A stretch of 64,000 nt of DNA, taken from the NCBI RefSeq assembly GCF_010384365.1, contig NZ_CP048397.1, positions 434,001 through 498,000 of the forward strand, written 5' to 3'. The position numbers and the translations under genes were made by a program. Positions 43,776 to 52,098 of this stretch are shown in pieces. Within the stretch, counting starts at the first letter, position 1; the number at the start of each line of letters is the position of its first letter. The notes under the pieces were generated by a model. That model ran no database searches. It saw only the letters and a program-made list of their open reading frames with translations, and was not told where the DNA came from. This DNA comes from Streptomyces sp. S4.7 (lineage in GTDB: Bacteria; Actinomycetota; Actinomycetes; Streptomycetales; Streptomycetaceae).

Positions 43776-44284
43776 TCGCCTCGTGGGTGGCGATCGCGCT
43801 GCTCGCGCTGGTCGTCTCGGGATTGATCAGGCAGGTGCACCAGCTGTCACGAACACAGCCGCATCACCCCGGCCGGGTGGGCATCGCATCCGGCGCGTCG
43901 GCGCCGGGGCTCGATCCGGCCGGGCTCGACGGCCTCCTGTCGCCGGGCCGCGCCGCGCTGCTGCTCTTCCTCGACGCCGACTGCCGCACCTGCGGCCAGG
44001 TACTCGCGGAGGCCAACGCCTGGACGGTCCGCCAGGGTTCTGACGGCGCCCCGCGACTGCTCGGGCTCTACGCGGGCACCGGGCCACAGGCCGACGAAGG
44101 CTCCGTCCCGGTCAGGGACCACCGTCCGGAGCTGTTCACGGCCTACGACATCCCCGCCACCCCCTACGCGGTGGTCATCGATCCGGAGGGCCGGATCGCG
44201 CGTTCGGAGCCGCTCGGATCACCCACCGCGCTGTTGCGGTTGCTCGACGACATCCAACCCGCAACACCGAGGAGCCTGCCGTGA
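43751..44284 (+). CDS. MauD/TlpA-like membrane-anchored thioredoxin-fold protein
   Basis: 177 residues. N-terminal anchor (SAVIASWVAIALLALVVSGLI), then a thioredoxin-like domain with LLFLDADCRTCGQVLAEA (active-site CRTC about 78-81), YDIPATPYAVVIDPEGRIARSEPLG (cis-Pro in TPYA). It should form or isomerise disulphides outside the membrane. Start overlaps the mauE-like gene, stop overlaps the start of the Cys-rich protein gene (GTGA), so all three are translationally coupled, which suggests a shared folding pathway. Confidence 0.85.
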   Translation: MDFTTSAVIASWVAIALLALVVSGLIRQVHQLSRTQPHHPGRVGIASGASAPGLDPAGLDGLLSPGRAALLLFLDADCRTCGQVLAEANAWTVRQGSDGAPRLLGLYAGTGPQADEGSVPVRDHRPELFTAYDIPATPYAVVIDPEGRIARSEPLGSPTALLRLLDDIQPATPRSLP

Positions 44285-45195
44285 CTTCGCTGGAGGACGT
44301 GCCCACGCTGCGCCGCTCGGGGAGCGGTGGCCGCCGTTCCCGGACCGGCGGGAGACTTCCGTCCTTCGCGCCGTCCAGGCGCACAGTGCTGCAGGCGGCG
44401 ACCGCCGCGGGCTTCGCCGCGCTGGGGGTGTTCACCGCCGCCCGGCAGGCGTATGCCGACGGCTACGACATCTGGACCGGCGAGTGCCCGAGTTACGCCA
44501 CGGACCACAACTGCTCCCCGGGCTGCGGGCCCAGCACCATCTATGCCGACGCGTGCGTGACATCGGGGGCGAACACCGGCTTCCACCGGTCGGACGGTGA
44601 CACCTGGATACTGCGGCCCAACCAGTGCTACGCCGGTACCTACGACGGCTGGCTGTGGCGCTACAGCGCGGCCTGCGGCAGTTGCGGCTGCGGTATCGAA
44701 CGGCGCTGCCACGACGGCTACCGCAACACCGGCTCCGGCTGGGTGAAGTCCATCTGCCGCTGGACCACCGACTGCGACTGCCCCGGATCCATCAGCTGGC
44801 CGACCCTCGGCAGCGGCGCCACCGGGCCCGACGTCCACACCATCCAGCACCTGCTCACCCACCACGGTCATCCGACGGACGTCGATGGCATATTCGGGGC
44901 CGACACCGAGGCGCGGGTCGATGAGTTCCAGTCGGCGAACGGACTCAGCCCCACGGGCACCGTAAGCCCGGCCACCTGGCCGCTCCTGGTCGTCACCGTG
45001 CGCCAAGGAGACGTGAACGATGCCGTACGCGGCGCGCAGCGGCAGCTCAACAAGCACGGCTCCGCACTGACGGTCGACGGAAACTTCGGGTCGCTCACGG
45101 GGGAGGCCGTCGTCTCCTTCCAGTCCCTGCACGGCCTGACCGCCGACGGTGTGGTCGGTCAGAACACCTGGCTCACGCTGACCGGGACGGTCTAG
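44281..45195 (+). CDS. Tat-exported 12-cysteine protein with two peptidoglycan-binding domains
   Basis: 304 residues. A twin-arginine signal (SRRTVLQAATAAGFAALGVFTAARQAYA, about 32-60) is followed by a compact domain (about 61-165) with twelve cysteines: ECPS, HNCSPGCGP, DACV, NQCY, AACGSCGCG, RRCHD, SICR and DCDCPG. Six disulphides would fit the number in methylamine dehydrogenase light chain, whose maturation uses MauE and MauD. The spacing is only loosely alike, and the tryptophans forming TTQ cannot be assigned. Residues about 168-304 are two PG_binding_1 repeats (GPDVHTIQHLLTHHG...; VRGAQRQLNKHG...). I infer a wall-bound disulphide-rich factor or redox protein folded by the two upstream gene products. 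Confidence 0.75.
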   Translation: MTSLEDVPTLRRSGSGGRRSRTGGRLPSFAPSRRTVLQAATAAGFAALGVFTAARQAYADGYDIWTGECPSYATDHNCSPGCGPSTIYADACVTSGANTGFHRSDGDTWILRPNQCYAGTYDGWLWRYSAACGSCGCGIERRCHDGYRNTGSGWVKSICRWTTDCDCPGSISWPTLGSGATGPDVHTIQHLLTHHGHPTDVDGIFGADTEARVDEFQSANGLSPTGTVSPATWPLLVVTVRQGDVNDAVRGAQRQLNKHGSALTVDGNFGSLTGEAVVSFQSLHGLTADGVVGQNTWLTLTGTV

Positions 45196-45960
45196 ATGAG
45201 CGAGTCCGGCCGTCCTGCGGCCCGGCCGAGCGGCGCCCGTGCCGTACGGGCGCTGCTCACCGATCCCGTCCTGCCCGTCGCCGCCCTGGGGATCGCGGCG
45301 ATCGCCGCAGTGCTCTACGCCCCCATCCTGACCTGGGCGATCACCGGCGGTCTGGCCGGCTACTCGCTCTCCGGCTCCGTTTGAACGCGCAACAGCGCGT
45401 TCGCGCTGGCCTCGCCAGGTTGGCGGGCAACGTACAGACAGGCGCTGGTACTCGGCGTGTTCACCGCCGGCCTGCTGCTCGGCGGGGTATTGACGGCCGG
45501 AGTGCTGTGGCTTCTGTCGGGTCTCTTCACACCACTGTCGGCCGACGTGCGGCAAGGGCTGGTCGTGGCCGTCGCGCTGCTCGCCGCGCTGCGCGACACG
45601 GGCAAGCTGCCGCTGCGTTTGCCGCAGAACGCCCGGCAGATACCGCAGGACGTACTGCGCCGCCATCTGGCGCGCGGCGCCCTGCAGTTCGGCTTCGAGC
45701 TCGGTACCGGCGTGCGTACCTATGTCTCGGCGAGCGCGCCGTACGCGATGGCGATCGCGGTGCTGCTGTCCGGGGGCTCCTACGCGCCCGCCCTGGCGGC
45801 CGGGCTCGGCTTCGGAGCGGGCCGGGCACTCACCCCGGCTCTGCGCAGGCTCTCCGGAAACGGGGAGCACTGGGACGACCTGCTCGCTCGGCGGCTGAGC
45901 GGCATGACCGTCCTGTGCTCCGTGCTGATCGCCACTGCCGCCTGCGCGATCTTCCGATAG
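45196..45960 (+). CDS. Candidate selenoprotein: membrane protein with in-frame TGA
   Basis: ATG directly after the stop of the Cys-rich protein. Codons 1-62 end GGLAGYSLSGSV, codon 63 is TGA (45382-45384). The same frame then stays open to 45960 with TRNSAFALASPGWRATYRQALVLGVFTAGLLLGG and three or more further membrane helices. The second half has no ribosome site before its first possible start (GTG 45457), and the 24 codons between TGA and that GTG are coding-like. Read through, it is one 254-residue membrane protein with Sec63 near the end of an early helix. A SECIS-like hairpin follows (45412-45427) and selD/tRNA-Sec/selA/selB lie 3.6 kb downstream. Sec in a membrane thiol-redox role beside MauE/MauD is my inference. 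The alternative is a nonsense-split pseudogene. No family recognised. Confidence 0.6.
45382..45428 (+). promoter_or_regulatory. Candidate bacterial SECIS element after an in-frame UGA
   Basis: From UGA at 45382, a hairpin at 45411-45427 pairs cctcgcca-type bases with tggcggg-type bases. Its apex reads gccAGGTTggc, close to the E. coli fdhF apex gcAGGTCTgc bound by SelB. The apical loop begins about 32 bases after UGA, within the known bacterial range of roughly 16-37. A second perfect hairpin (gaacgcgc-aaca-gcgcgttc, 45383-45402) overlaps the UGA itself. Confidence 0.5.
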
Positions 45961-46301
45961 CGGCACCGCCGATGTCGTGACGGGGCACGGCGGTTGTACG
46001 AACCGGTCCCGTCGTCATGGTGGTCGTGTCGCTGCCCGCGGCCGCGCCCCGGGCCGGCCCGCGGAGCTTGCGTGAGCGGGAATCCGCGTCGGGGCCGAAC
46101 ACCGCATCGCACCATGTGACGCAACGGCCTTGGCCTGCGGGCCAGTTGTGCCGGAGGTCTGGTCCTGTGGCAGATGGTGGCGGTGTGGACACGCAACGGT
46201 GATGAACGTCAAACTCGCCTCGGCCCTCACGGGGGGATCGGGAAGGACTCGTATCGGAGGCGCGATGCCGGGACGCACGGTGCAACTCGTTCGCCATTGT
46301 C
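45961..46301. other. Intergenic stretch without a supported gene
   Basis: About 340 bases between the putative selenoprotein gene and the M15 relic. No convincing frame, RNA or terminator was found. Confidence 0.3.
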
Positions 46302-46665
46302 ATGGCCACGCCATCCACCGTGGGTGGCATGCCGGCCGTGGGCGCCCCGGCCCTGGCCGCCCAGGGCCACACGTGGGGCAGCACCCTGCCCGGGGTCAGG
46401 TCGGGGTCCGACGTGACTCCGCCGCAGATCCGGGTGACCGGGCATGCCGGCTGCGACAACGCGCTGGGCGGCCCGTCGAACAGCCGGCGCCTCTACGGTG
46501 ACGCCGCCGATCCGGTCGGCAGTCCGTCGTTGCGCCGGCCCGCCCGGCGAGCCCGCCGTCAGGGCTTCGGCGGCGCCTTCGGCCCTTCCTGCCCCGGCCA
46601 CAACGATCACACCCACGTGGACGGACGCACCAGCCGCCCCTGGTCCGCACCCAGTCGCGGCGTCC
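46302..46665 (+). pseudogene. Decayed M15 (Zn D-Ala-D-Ala carboxypeptidase-like) copy
   Basis: The frame reads QGHTWGSTLPG, then IRVTGHAGCDNALGGPSNSRRLYGDAADPVGSP, GFGGAFGPSCPGHNDHTHVDG and WSAPSRGV. It aligns by eye with the intact M15 protein at 55109-55879 (NSRHMYGHAADLG; GPGYPGHDDHTHVAGG; WSAPSCGM). The peptidoglycan-binding part and the middle of the enzyme are deleted, and two zinc or active-site residues are changed (SRH to SRR, YGH to YGD). The ORF tail to 46766 is non-homologous. I consider it a non-functional duplicate. Confidence 0.65.
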
Positions 46666-46765
46666 GACCGGCGGATCCCCACGCGCACAGCAGCACCTTC
46701 CCCCGTACGCGTGGCAGGTCTGCTCCCCCACACTCTCTTCCCCACTCACGAGTAGGAGTGCCCTG

Positions 46766-48514
46766 ATGTCGTCCCGCACCCCCTGGCCCGCCCGCGCCGG
46801 AACGGCCCTGCTGGCGGTTCTCGCCGGCATCGGCGCGTTCGCCGCCCCCGGCCACGCCCTGACCGATTCCCCGCCCGAGAGCCGGCAGACCGTCACCTAC
46901 CTCGGCTACCGCATCGAGGTGCCCGCCGAATGGCAGGTGGTCGATCTGGCCGAGCACCCGCGCGCCTGCCTCCGGTTCGACAGACCCACCGTCTACCTGG
47001 GCGAGCCCGCCGACCAGAACGACTGTCCCTCCCGAGTCGTCGGCCGTACGGCGGGCATCGTCGTGGAGCCCATCACCGCCCGCTCCGCGGGCCAGGCGAC
47101 GGCGGCGACCGCGCGGACCCAGCGCGGCAAGGCCACCGCCCCGACCGCCGCGTCCGGCGACGACACCATCCGGATCGCGGTCGAGGACGCCGGCATCCTC
47201 GTGACCGCCGCCCACACCCCGCAGACCGAGAGCCTGGTGCGCGGCGTACTCGCCTCGGCCGACCTCACCGAGGACGCCGAGCGCACCGAGCTGCCTCGCG
47301 CGGCTCAGCGGTCCGGCGCAACTCCCCTGGCCGCGGCCGGGCCGCAGCCGGGCAGCTATCTGGGCAAGGGCTTCGACGCCTGTGCCGCGCCCTCGCAAGC
47401 CGCCATGAACGCCTGGCAGACGAGCTCGCCGTACAGCGCGGTCGGCGTCTACATCAGTGGCTCCTTCCGGGCCTGCGCCCAGCCGAATCTGACGGCGAGC
47501 TGGGTGAGCGCCCAGACCGACAACGGATGGCGCCTGTTCCCCATCGACGTCGGGCGCCAGGCACCGTGCACCAGCTACTCGCTGAAGATCTCCACCGATC
47601 CGGCCACGGCCAAGTCCCAGGGTGTCACCGCGGCGGCCGGCGCCGTCACCGCCGCGTCGAACCTCGGTATCCCGGCGGGCAGCGCCATCTACAGCGACAT
47701 CGAGGCGTACACCTCCACGGCATCGTGCAAGGCGTCCGTGATGTCGTACCTGTCCGGCTGGACCGAGCGGCTGCACAGCAGCGGCTATCTGTCGGGCCTC
47801 TACTCCAGCGCCGCCTCCGGGATCAAGGACGCCGCCGACGAGTACAACAACGGCGCCCACACGCGGGTCGACCACCTCTTCTACGCGTGGTGGAACGGCG
47901 CCGCCGACACCAACACCGGTTCCTACGTGCCGTCCACCTACTGGTCCAACCACCAGCGGATCCACCAGTACGCCGGTGAGGTCACGGAGTCCTACGGCGG
48001 CTACTCGATCAACATCGACCGCGACTACCTGGACGTGGGCAACGGCACCCCGCCCCCGCCCGGTTGCACCGGGGCGAACCTCAACTTCACGGCGTACCCC
48101 ACCGTCCGGAGCGGCTCGTCCGGAGACCAGGTCAAGGCGGCCCAGTGCCTGCTCGACGCCGCCGGCTTCGACCCGGGCACCCCGGACGGGATCTTCGGGC
48201 CCGCCACCACCACCGCCGCCCGGAACTTCCAGACCGGCAAGGGGCTCACGGCGGACGGTGTGGTGGGCGCGAAGACCTGGACGGCTCTGCTGTCCCGCGG
48301 ATCCACCCCGGCCATCCAGAACGGCTCGACAGGAGAGGCCGTCACCCGGCTGCAACGCGCCCTGACCGCCGCGCTCGGGCGGACCGTGGCCATCGACGGC
48401 GTCTTCGGCTCTGGCACCGCCCAAGCCGTGCGCGACTACCAGTCCTCGCGCGGGCTGGGCGCCGACGGCATCGTCGGGCCGGCCACCTGGAGCGCCCTTC
48501 AGTCGGGGAAGTGA
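46766..48514 (+). CDS. Secreted DUF1906 glycosidase-like protein with two peptidoglycan-binding domains
   Basis: 582 residues. Signal peptide MSSRTPWPARAGTALLAVLAGIGAFAAPGHA. A Streptomyces-specific N-terminal region (about 35-180) is followed by a DUF1906/Rv2525c-like TIM-barrel glycoside-hydrolase-like domain (about 190-420: GSYLGKGFDACAAPSQAAMNAW, GVYISGSFRAC, SAIYSDIEAYT with Asp/Glu, YSINIDRDYLD). At the C-terminus there are two PG_binding_1 repeats (GDQVKAAQCLLDAAGFDPGTPDGIFGPAT; GEAVTRLQRALTAALG). It should act on or bind the cell wall outside the cell. Followed closely by the endopeptidase gene, probably in one operon. Confidence 0.85.
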   Translation: MSSRTPWPARAGTALLAVLAGIGAFAAPGHALTDSPPESRQTVTYLGYRIEVPAEWQVVDLAEHPRACLRFDRPTVYLGEPADQNDCPSRVVGRTAGIVVEPITARSAGQATAATARTQRGKATAPTAASGDDTIRIAVEDAGILVTAAHTPQTESLVRGVLASADLTEDAERTELPRAAQRSGATPLAAAGPQPGSYLGKGFDACAAPSQAAMNAWQTSSPYSAVGVYISGSFRACAQPNLTASWVSAQTDNGWRLFPIDVGRQAPCTSYSLKISTDPATAKSQGVTAAAGAVTAASNLGIPAGSAIYSDIEAYTSTASCKASVMSYLSGWTERLHSSGYLSGLYSSAASGIKDAADEYNNGAHTRVDHLFYAWWNGAADTNTGSYVPSTYWSNHQRIHQYAGEVTESYGGYSINIDRDYLDVGNGTPPPPGCTGANLNFTAYPTVRSGSSGDQVKAAQCLLDAAGFDPGTPDGIFGPATTTAARNFQTGKGLTADGVVGAKTWTALLSRGSTPAIQNGSTGEAVTRLQRALTAALGRTVAIDGVFGSGTAQAVRDYQSSRGLGADGIVGPATWSALQSGK

Positions 48515-48561
48515 GCAGGACAGTGAGCCGAGAAGCGAACAGGAGAGTGAGGCAGGAAACC

Positions 48562-49500
48562 GTGAGACGACTCGCACGCATCATCACGCTGTTCACCGCG
48601 ATGGCGGGCCTGCTCTTCGGACTGGGCGTTCCCGCGCACGCCTTCCCACAGGCCGCGTTCCCGCTGACGAGCAACGGCAGCCGGGGCTCCGACGTCGTCG
48701 CGCTGCAGCACCTGCTCGCCGCGCACGGCCGCACCGTGACGGTGGACGGCGTCTTCAGCTCGGGCACGCAGAGCGCCGTGGTCGGCTTCCAGCACTCCGA
48801 GGGGCTGGCCGCGGACGGCATCGTCGGGCCCGCCACATGGGGCGCACTCGCCGTCACCGTACGACAGGGCGACAACGGGCCGGCGGCGAAGGCCGTTCAG
48901 TCGCTGCTCAATGCCAAGCGGGGCACGGGCCTCGCGGTCGACGGAGCCTTCGGACCCGCCACCGACTCCGCCGTCCGCACCTTCCAGTCCCATGCGGGGA
49001 TCGGCGCGGACGGTGTCGTCGGGCCGACCACCTGGCAGAACCTGCTGTGGCACTACGAGAACATCAACTTCGGCGCCGGCTCGATGTGCGCACAGAGCCC
49101 CGACGGCAACGCGGGCGCCCACTGGGCGACAGCCGGCGCCGTCGGTCAACTGGAGGCCGCCGCCGCCACGTTCGCCACCACCGGCAACGGCAGACTGCCG
49201 GTCGGCGACGCGGGCTTCGAACACGGTGGGGCCATACCCGGCCACGCCAGCCACCAGGTCGGGATGGACATCGACGTGTGGCCGATCCGCACCGACTCGG
49301 CGCAGTGCACCGCGGGGCGCATCACCTGGCAGTCGAGCACCTACGACCGCGCGGCCACCCGCAGGCTCGTGCAGGAGATCCGGGCGAAGGCCCCCGGCCA
49401 TGTCCAGCTGATCTTCTTCAACGATCCGCAGCTGATCTCCGAAGGACTGACCACGAGCTACCCGAACCACGACAACCACCTGCACATCCGCTACCGGTAG
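48562..49500 (+). CDS. Secreted M74 (MepA-like) murein endopeptidase with two peptidoglycan-binding domains
   Basis: 312 residues from GTG 48562, which has a GGCAGGAAACC site; earlier GTGs at 48511-48550 are possible. Signal peptide RRLARIITLFTAMAGLLFGLGVPAHA. Two PG_binding_1 repeats (about 35-160: GSDVVALQHLLAAHG; KAVQSLLNAKRG) lead to a LAS-type peptidase domain with zinc residues in IPGHASHQVGMDIDVWPI and HDNHLHIRYR, as in penicillin-insensitive murein endopeptidase. It cleaves peptide cross-links in the wall. Its start region overlaps the stop of the DUF1906 gene area. Confidence 0.85.
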   Translation: MRRLARIITLFTAMAGLLFGLGVPAHAFPQAAFPLTSNGSRGSDVVALQHLLAAHGRTVTVDGVFSSGTQSAVVGFQHSEGLAADGIVGPATWGALAVTVRQGDNGPAAKAVQSLLNAKRGTGLAVDGAFGPATDSAVRTFQSHAGIGADGVVGPTTWQNLLWHYENINFGAGSMCAQSPDGNAGAHWATAGAVGQLEAAAATFATTGNGRLPVGDAGFEHGGAIPGHASHQVGMDIDVWPIRTDSAQCTAGRITWQSSTYDRAATRRLVQEIRAKAPGHVQLIFFNDPQLISEGLTTSYPNHDNHLHIRYR

Positions 49501-49560
49501 CGGGCCAGGCCGCGCGGGCCCGGGGTACCTCGCCCTCGGACCCGCGGCCGTCCCCGGCGC

Positions 49561-50604
49561 TCAGCGGATCATCAGCGTGGTGCCGGCCACGGCGGGCACC
49601 AGCTCCCCGACGACCGGATGTCCGGGAATCTCCCCGGCGACCAGCAGTCCACCGGAGGTCTGCGCGTCGGCGAGCAGATGCAACTGGTCTTCACTCGCCC
49701 GTCCCGCGTCCAGACGCGGACGCACCCAGTCGAGATTGCGGCGGGTGCCTCCACTGATGTACCCGGCCCGCAGGGACTCGAGGGCGCCGTCGAGCACGGG
49801 GACGGCAGCGGTGTCCACCACGGCCGTGACGCCGCTGGCCCGCGCCAGTTTGTGCAGATGGCCCAGCAGACCGAATCCGGTCACATCGGTGGCGCACACG
49901 GCGCCCGCCTCCAGGGCGGCGGCACTGGCCTTGTCGTTGAGCGCCGTCATGACGGCGACGGCGTGCGCGAAGACCTCGCCCGTCCGCTTGTGGCGGTTGT
50001 TGAGTATCCCGACACCCAGCGGTTTGGTCAGCGTCAGCGGCACACCCGGCCTGCCCGCGTCGTTGCGCAGCAGCCGGTCCGGATCCACCAGGCCGGTCAC
50101 GGCCATTCCGTAGAGCGGTTCCGGGCTGTCGATGCTGTGGCCGCCGCCGATGAGACAGCCGGCGCCACGGGCGACGTCGAGCGCTCCCGCCAGGACCTCC
50201 CGGGCCAGCTCCGCGGGCAGTACGTCACGGGGCCAGCCCAGCAGGTTGAGCCCGACCAGAGGCCGGCCGCCCATCGCGTAGACGTCGGACAGGGCGTTGG
50301 CCGCTGCGATTCGGCCCCAGTCGCGGGCGTCGTCGACGACGGGCGTGAAGAAGTCGGCCGTCGACACCAGAGCGGTGCCGTCACCGGTGCGCACCACGGC
50401 GGCGTCGTCGCCGTCGTCGAGTCCGACCAGCAGCCGGTTCCCGTCGCCGTCCGGGGCCGGTCCGGGGCTCCGGGGCGGCAGCAGTCCCGCGACCATCGCC
50501 TCCAGCTCCTCCGGAGGGATCTTGCAGGCGCAGCCGCCGCCACGTGCGTACTGGGTCAGCCGAACGGGGGCGGGGGACCCGGCGGCGGGGCCAACAGTCG
50601 TCAT
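49561..50604 (-). CDS. selD: Selenide, water dikinase
   Basis: 347 residues. The catalytic loop GGGCACKIPPEEL (Cys25, Lys28) uses Cys, not Sec. ATP/metal segments GDDAAVV, STADFFTPVVDD, NALSDVYAMGG, GGHSIDSPEPLYG and DVTGFGLLGHL are all present. It makes selenophosphate from selenide and ATP, the selenium donor for Sec-tRNA synthesis. It is transcribed divergently from the tRNA-Sec/selA/selB side with 56 bases between its start and the tRNA. Confidence 0.95.
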   Translation of the reverse strand: MTTVGPAAGSPAPVRLTQYARGGGCACKIPPEELEAMVAGLLPPRSPGPAPDGDGNRLLVGLDDGDDAAVVRTGDGTALVSTADFFTPVVDDARDWGRIAAANALSDVYAMGGRPLVGLNLLGWPRDVLPAELAREVLAGALDVARGAGCLIGGGHSIDSPEPLYGMAVTGLVDPDRLLRNDAGRPGVPLTLTKPLGVGILNNRHKRTGEVFAHAVAVMTALNDKASAAALEAGAVCATDVTGFGLLGHLHKLARASGVTAVVDTAAVPVLDGALESLRAGYISGGTRRNLDWVRPRLDAGRASEDQLHLLADAQTSGGLLVAGEIPGHPVVGELVPAVAGTTLMIR

Positions 50605-50660
50605 ACGACGATCATTTCACCTCTTGCCCCAGCGGCGTGCGGCGATCACAATCTTGCTCC

Positions 50661-50753
50661 GGAGGCGTTGGGCGGGCTGGTGCCCCTCCCGATCTTCAAA
50701 ATCGGTGTGGTCCGGAAACCGGGCCAGGCGGGTTCGATTCCCGTCCGCCTCCG
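50661..50753 (+). tRNA. selC: tRNA-Sec (anticodon TCA)
   Basis: 93 bases. The acceptor stem ggaggcg pairs with cgcctcc (50746-50752). The anticodon arm ccgat-cttcaaa-atcgg gives TCA at 50696-50698. A long variable arm (about 50706-50727) and a T arm gcggg-ttcgatt-cccgt follow. The long extra arm and UGA-reading anticodon identify selenocysteine tRNA. CCA is not encoded. It lies just upstream of selA. Confidence 0.95.
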
Positions 50754-50776
50754 CTGACTTCGATCGGGGTGCACGG

Positions 50777-52096
50777 GTGGCGGAGAAGATGCGGCAGCCG
50801 CCGACGGACACCCGGCGCCAGGTGCCGAGCGCCACGGCGCTGCTCGGCGATCCCCGGCTGAGCGAGGCGTCCGCACGGCTGGGCAGGCCGATCGTCAAGG
50901 CCGCGGTCGCCATCGCCCAGCAAGCCGTACGCGACGGACGGATCGGCCCGGACGACGCGGTCCATGCCGCTCTTGCCGCGCTCCCCGCACGCGCGGCCGG
51001 CCTGCGCCCCGTGCACAACGCCACCGGCGTGGTGCTGCACACCAATCTGGGACGGGCCCCGCTGTCGCGGGCCGCGCTGGAGGCGATGACGGCGGCCGGC
51101 GGATACACGGACGTCGAGCTGGACCTGAGCACCGGCAGACGAGCGTCCCGCGGCCGTGGGGCCCTGGCGGCCCTTCGGGAAGCGGTGCCGGCCGCAGAGG
51201 ATGTGCACGTGGTCAACAACGGGGCCGCCGCCCTGGCCCTGGCGGCGGTGACGCTGGCCCCGGGGCGCGACATCCTGCTCAGCAGGGGCGAGTTCGTGGA
51301 GATCGGCGACGGCTTCCGGATACCCGAACTGCTGGCCTCCTGCGGCGCCCGGATACACGAGGTGGGCACCACCAACCGCACCCGTCTCGGCGACTACGCG
51401 GACGCCGTCGGCCCGGACACCGGCTTCATCCTCAAGGTCCACCCGTCGAACTTCACGGTGAGCGGCTTCACCCAGTCGGTGGACCCTGGCGAACTGGCGT
51501 CGCTGGGCCTGCCCGTGGTGGTCGACATCGGCTCCGGCCTCCTCACGCCCGACCCGTTGCTACCGGACGAGCCGGACGCGGCCACAGCCCTGCGCGCCGG
51601 GGCCACGCTGGTCACCGCCAGTGGGGACAAACTGCTCGGCGGTCCACAGGCGGGTCTGGTCCTCGGCAGCGCCGCCGTCGTGGAGCGGATGCGCCGCCAT
51701 CCGCTGGCCCGCGCCCTGCGCGTGGACAAGTTCACCCTGGCCGCGCTGGAAGCGACTCTGCGCGGTCCCGAGCCACCCGTGCAGGCAGCGGTGCACATGC
51801 CGCTGTCGCAGCTGCGCGTCCGCACGCTGCGCCTGGCCGAGGACGTGGCGTGCCGAGGTCTGGACGCGCACGTCGTGCCCTGCGAGGCGGTGGTGGGAGG
51901 AGGCGGCGCCCCGGGAACCGCACTGCCGTCCTGTGCGCTCAGCCTCCCCGACGACCTGGCGAGGCCGCTGCGCGCCGGTGAACCGGCCGTGCTCGGCCGG
52001 GTGGTGCGCGGCCGGCTGCTGCTGGACCTGCGGTGCGTACCGCAGCCGTGCGACGGCGACATCCTTGCCGCGGTGCTGCGCGCGGCGGGACTGTGA
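50777..52096 (+). CDS. selA: L-seryl-tRNA(Sec) selenium transferase
   Basis: 439 residues from GTG 50777 (ATG 50789 is an alternative). PLP-enzyme motifs: RPVHNATGVVLHTNLGRAPLS, VHVVNNGAAALALAAVTLA, GTTNRTRLGDYADAV, FILKVHPSNFTVSGF and the PLP-lysine segment TASGDKLLGGPQAG. It converts Ser-tRNA(Sec) to Sec-tRNA(Sec) with selenophosphate. 23 bases after tRNA-Sec and two bases before selB, so an operon. Confidence 0.95.
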   Translation: MAEKMRQPPTDTRRQVPSATALLGDPRLSEASARLGRPIVKAAVAIAQQAVRDGRIGPDDAVHAALAALPARAAGLRPVHNATGVVLHTNLGRAPLSRAALEAMTAAGGYTDVELDLSTGRRASRGRGALAALREAVPAAEDVHVVNNGAAALALAAVTLAPGRDILLSRGEFVEIGDGFRIPELLASCGARIHEVGTTNRTRLGDYADAVGPDTGFILKVHPSNFTVSGFTQSVDPGELASLGLPVVVDIGSGLLTPDPLLPDEPDAATALRAGATLVTASGDKLLGGPQAGLVLGSAAVVERMRRHPLARALRVDKFTLAALEATLRGPEPPVQAAVHMPLSQLRVRTLRLAEDVACRGLDAHVVPCEAVVGGGGAPGTALPSCALSLPDDLARPLRAGEPAVLGRVVRGRLLLDLRCVPQPCDGDILAAVLRAAGL

Positions 52097-52098
52097 TC

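Noticed and set aside
42431..45195. Methylamine dehydrogenase operon
   Set aside because: MauE/MauD-like genes are present, but no large beta-propeller subunit, MauG or amicyanin gene is found, and the Cys-rich protein has wall-binding repeats.
45457..45960. Independent gene starting at GTG 45457
   Set aside because: No ribosome site, and the frame is continuous with the upstream ORF through a single TGA; treated as one candidate selenoprotein instead.
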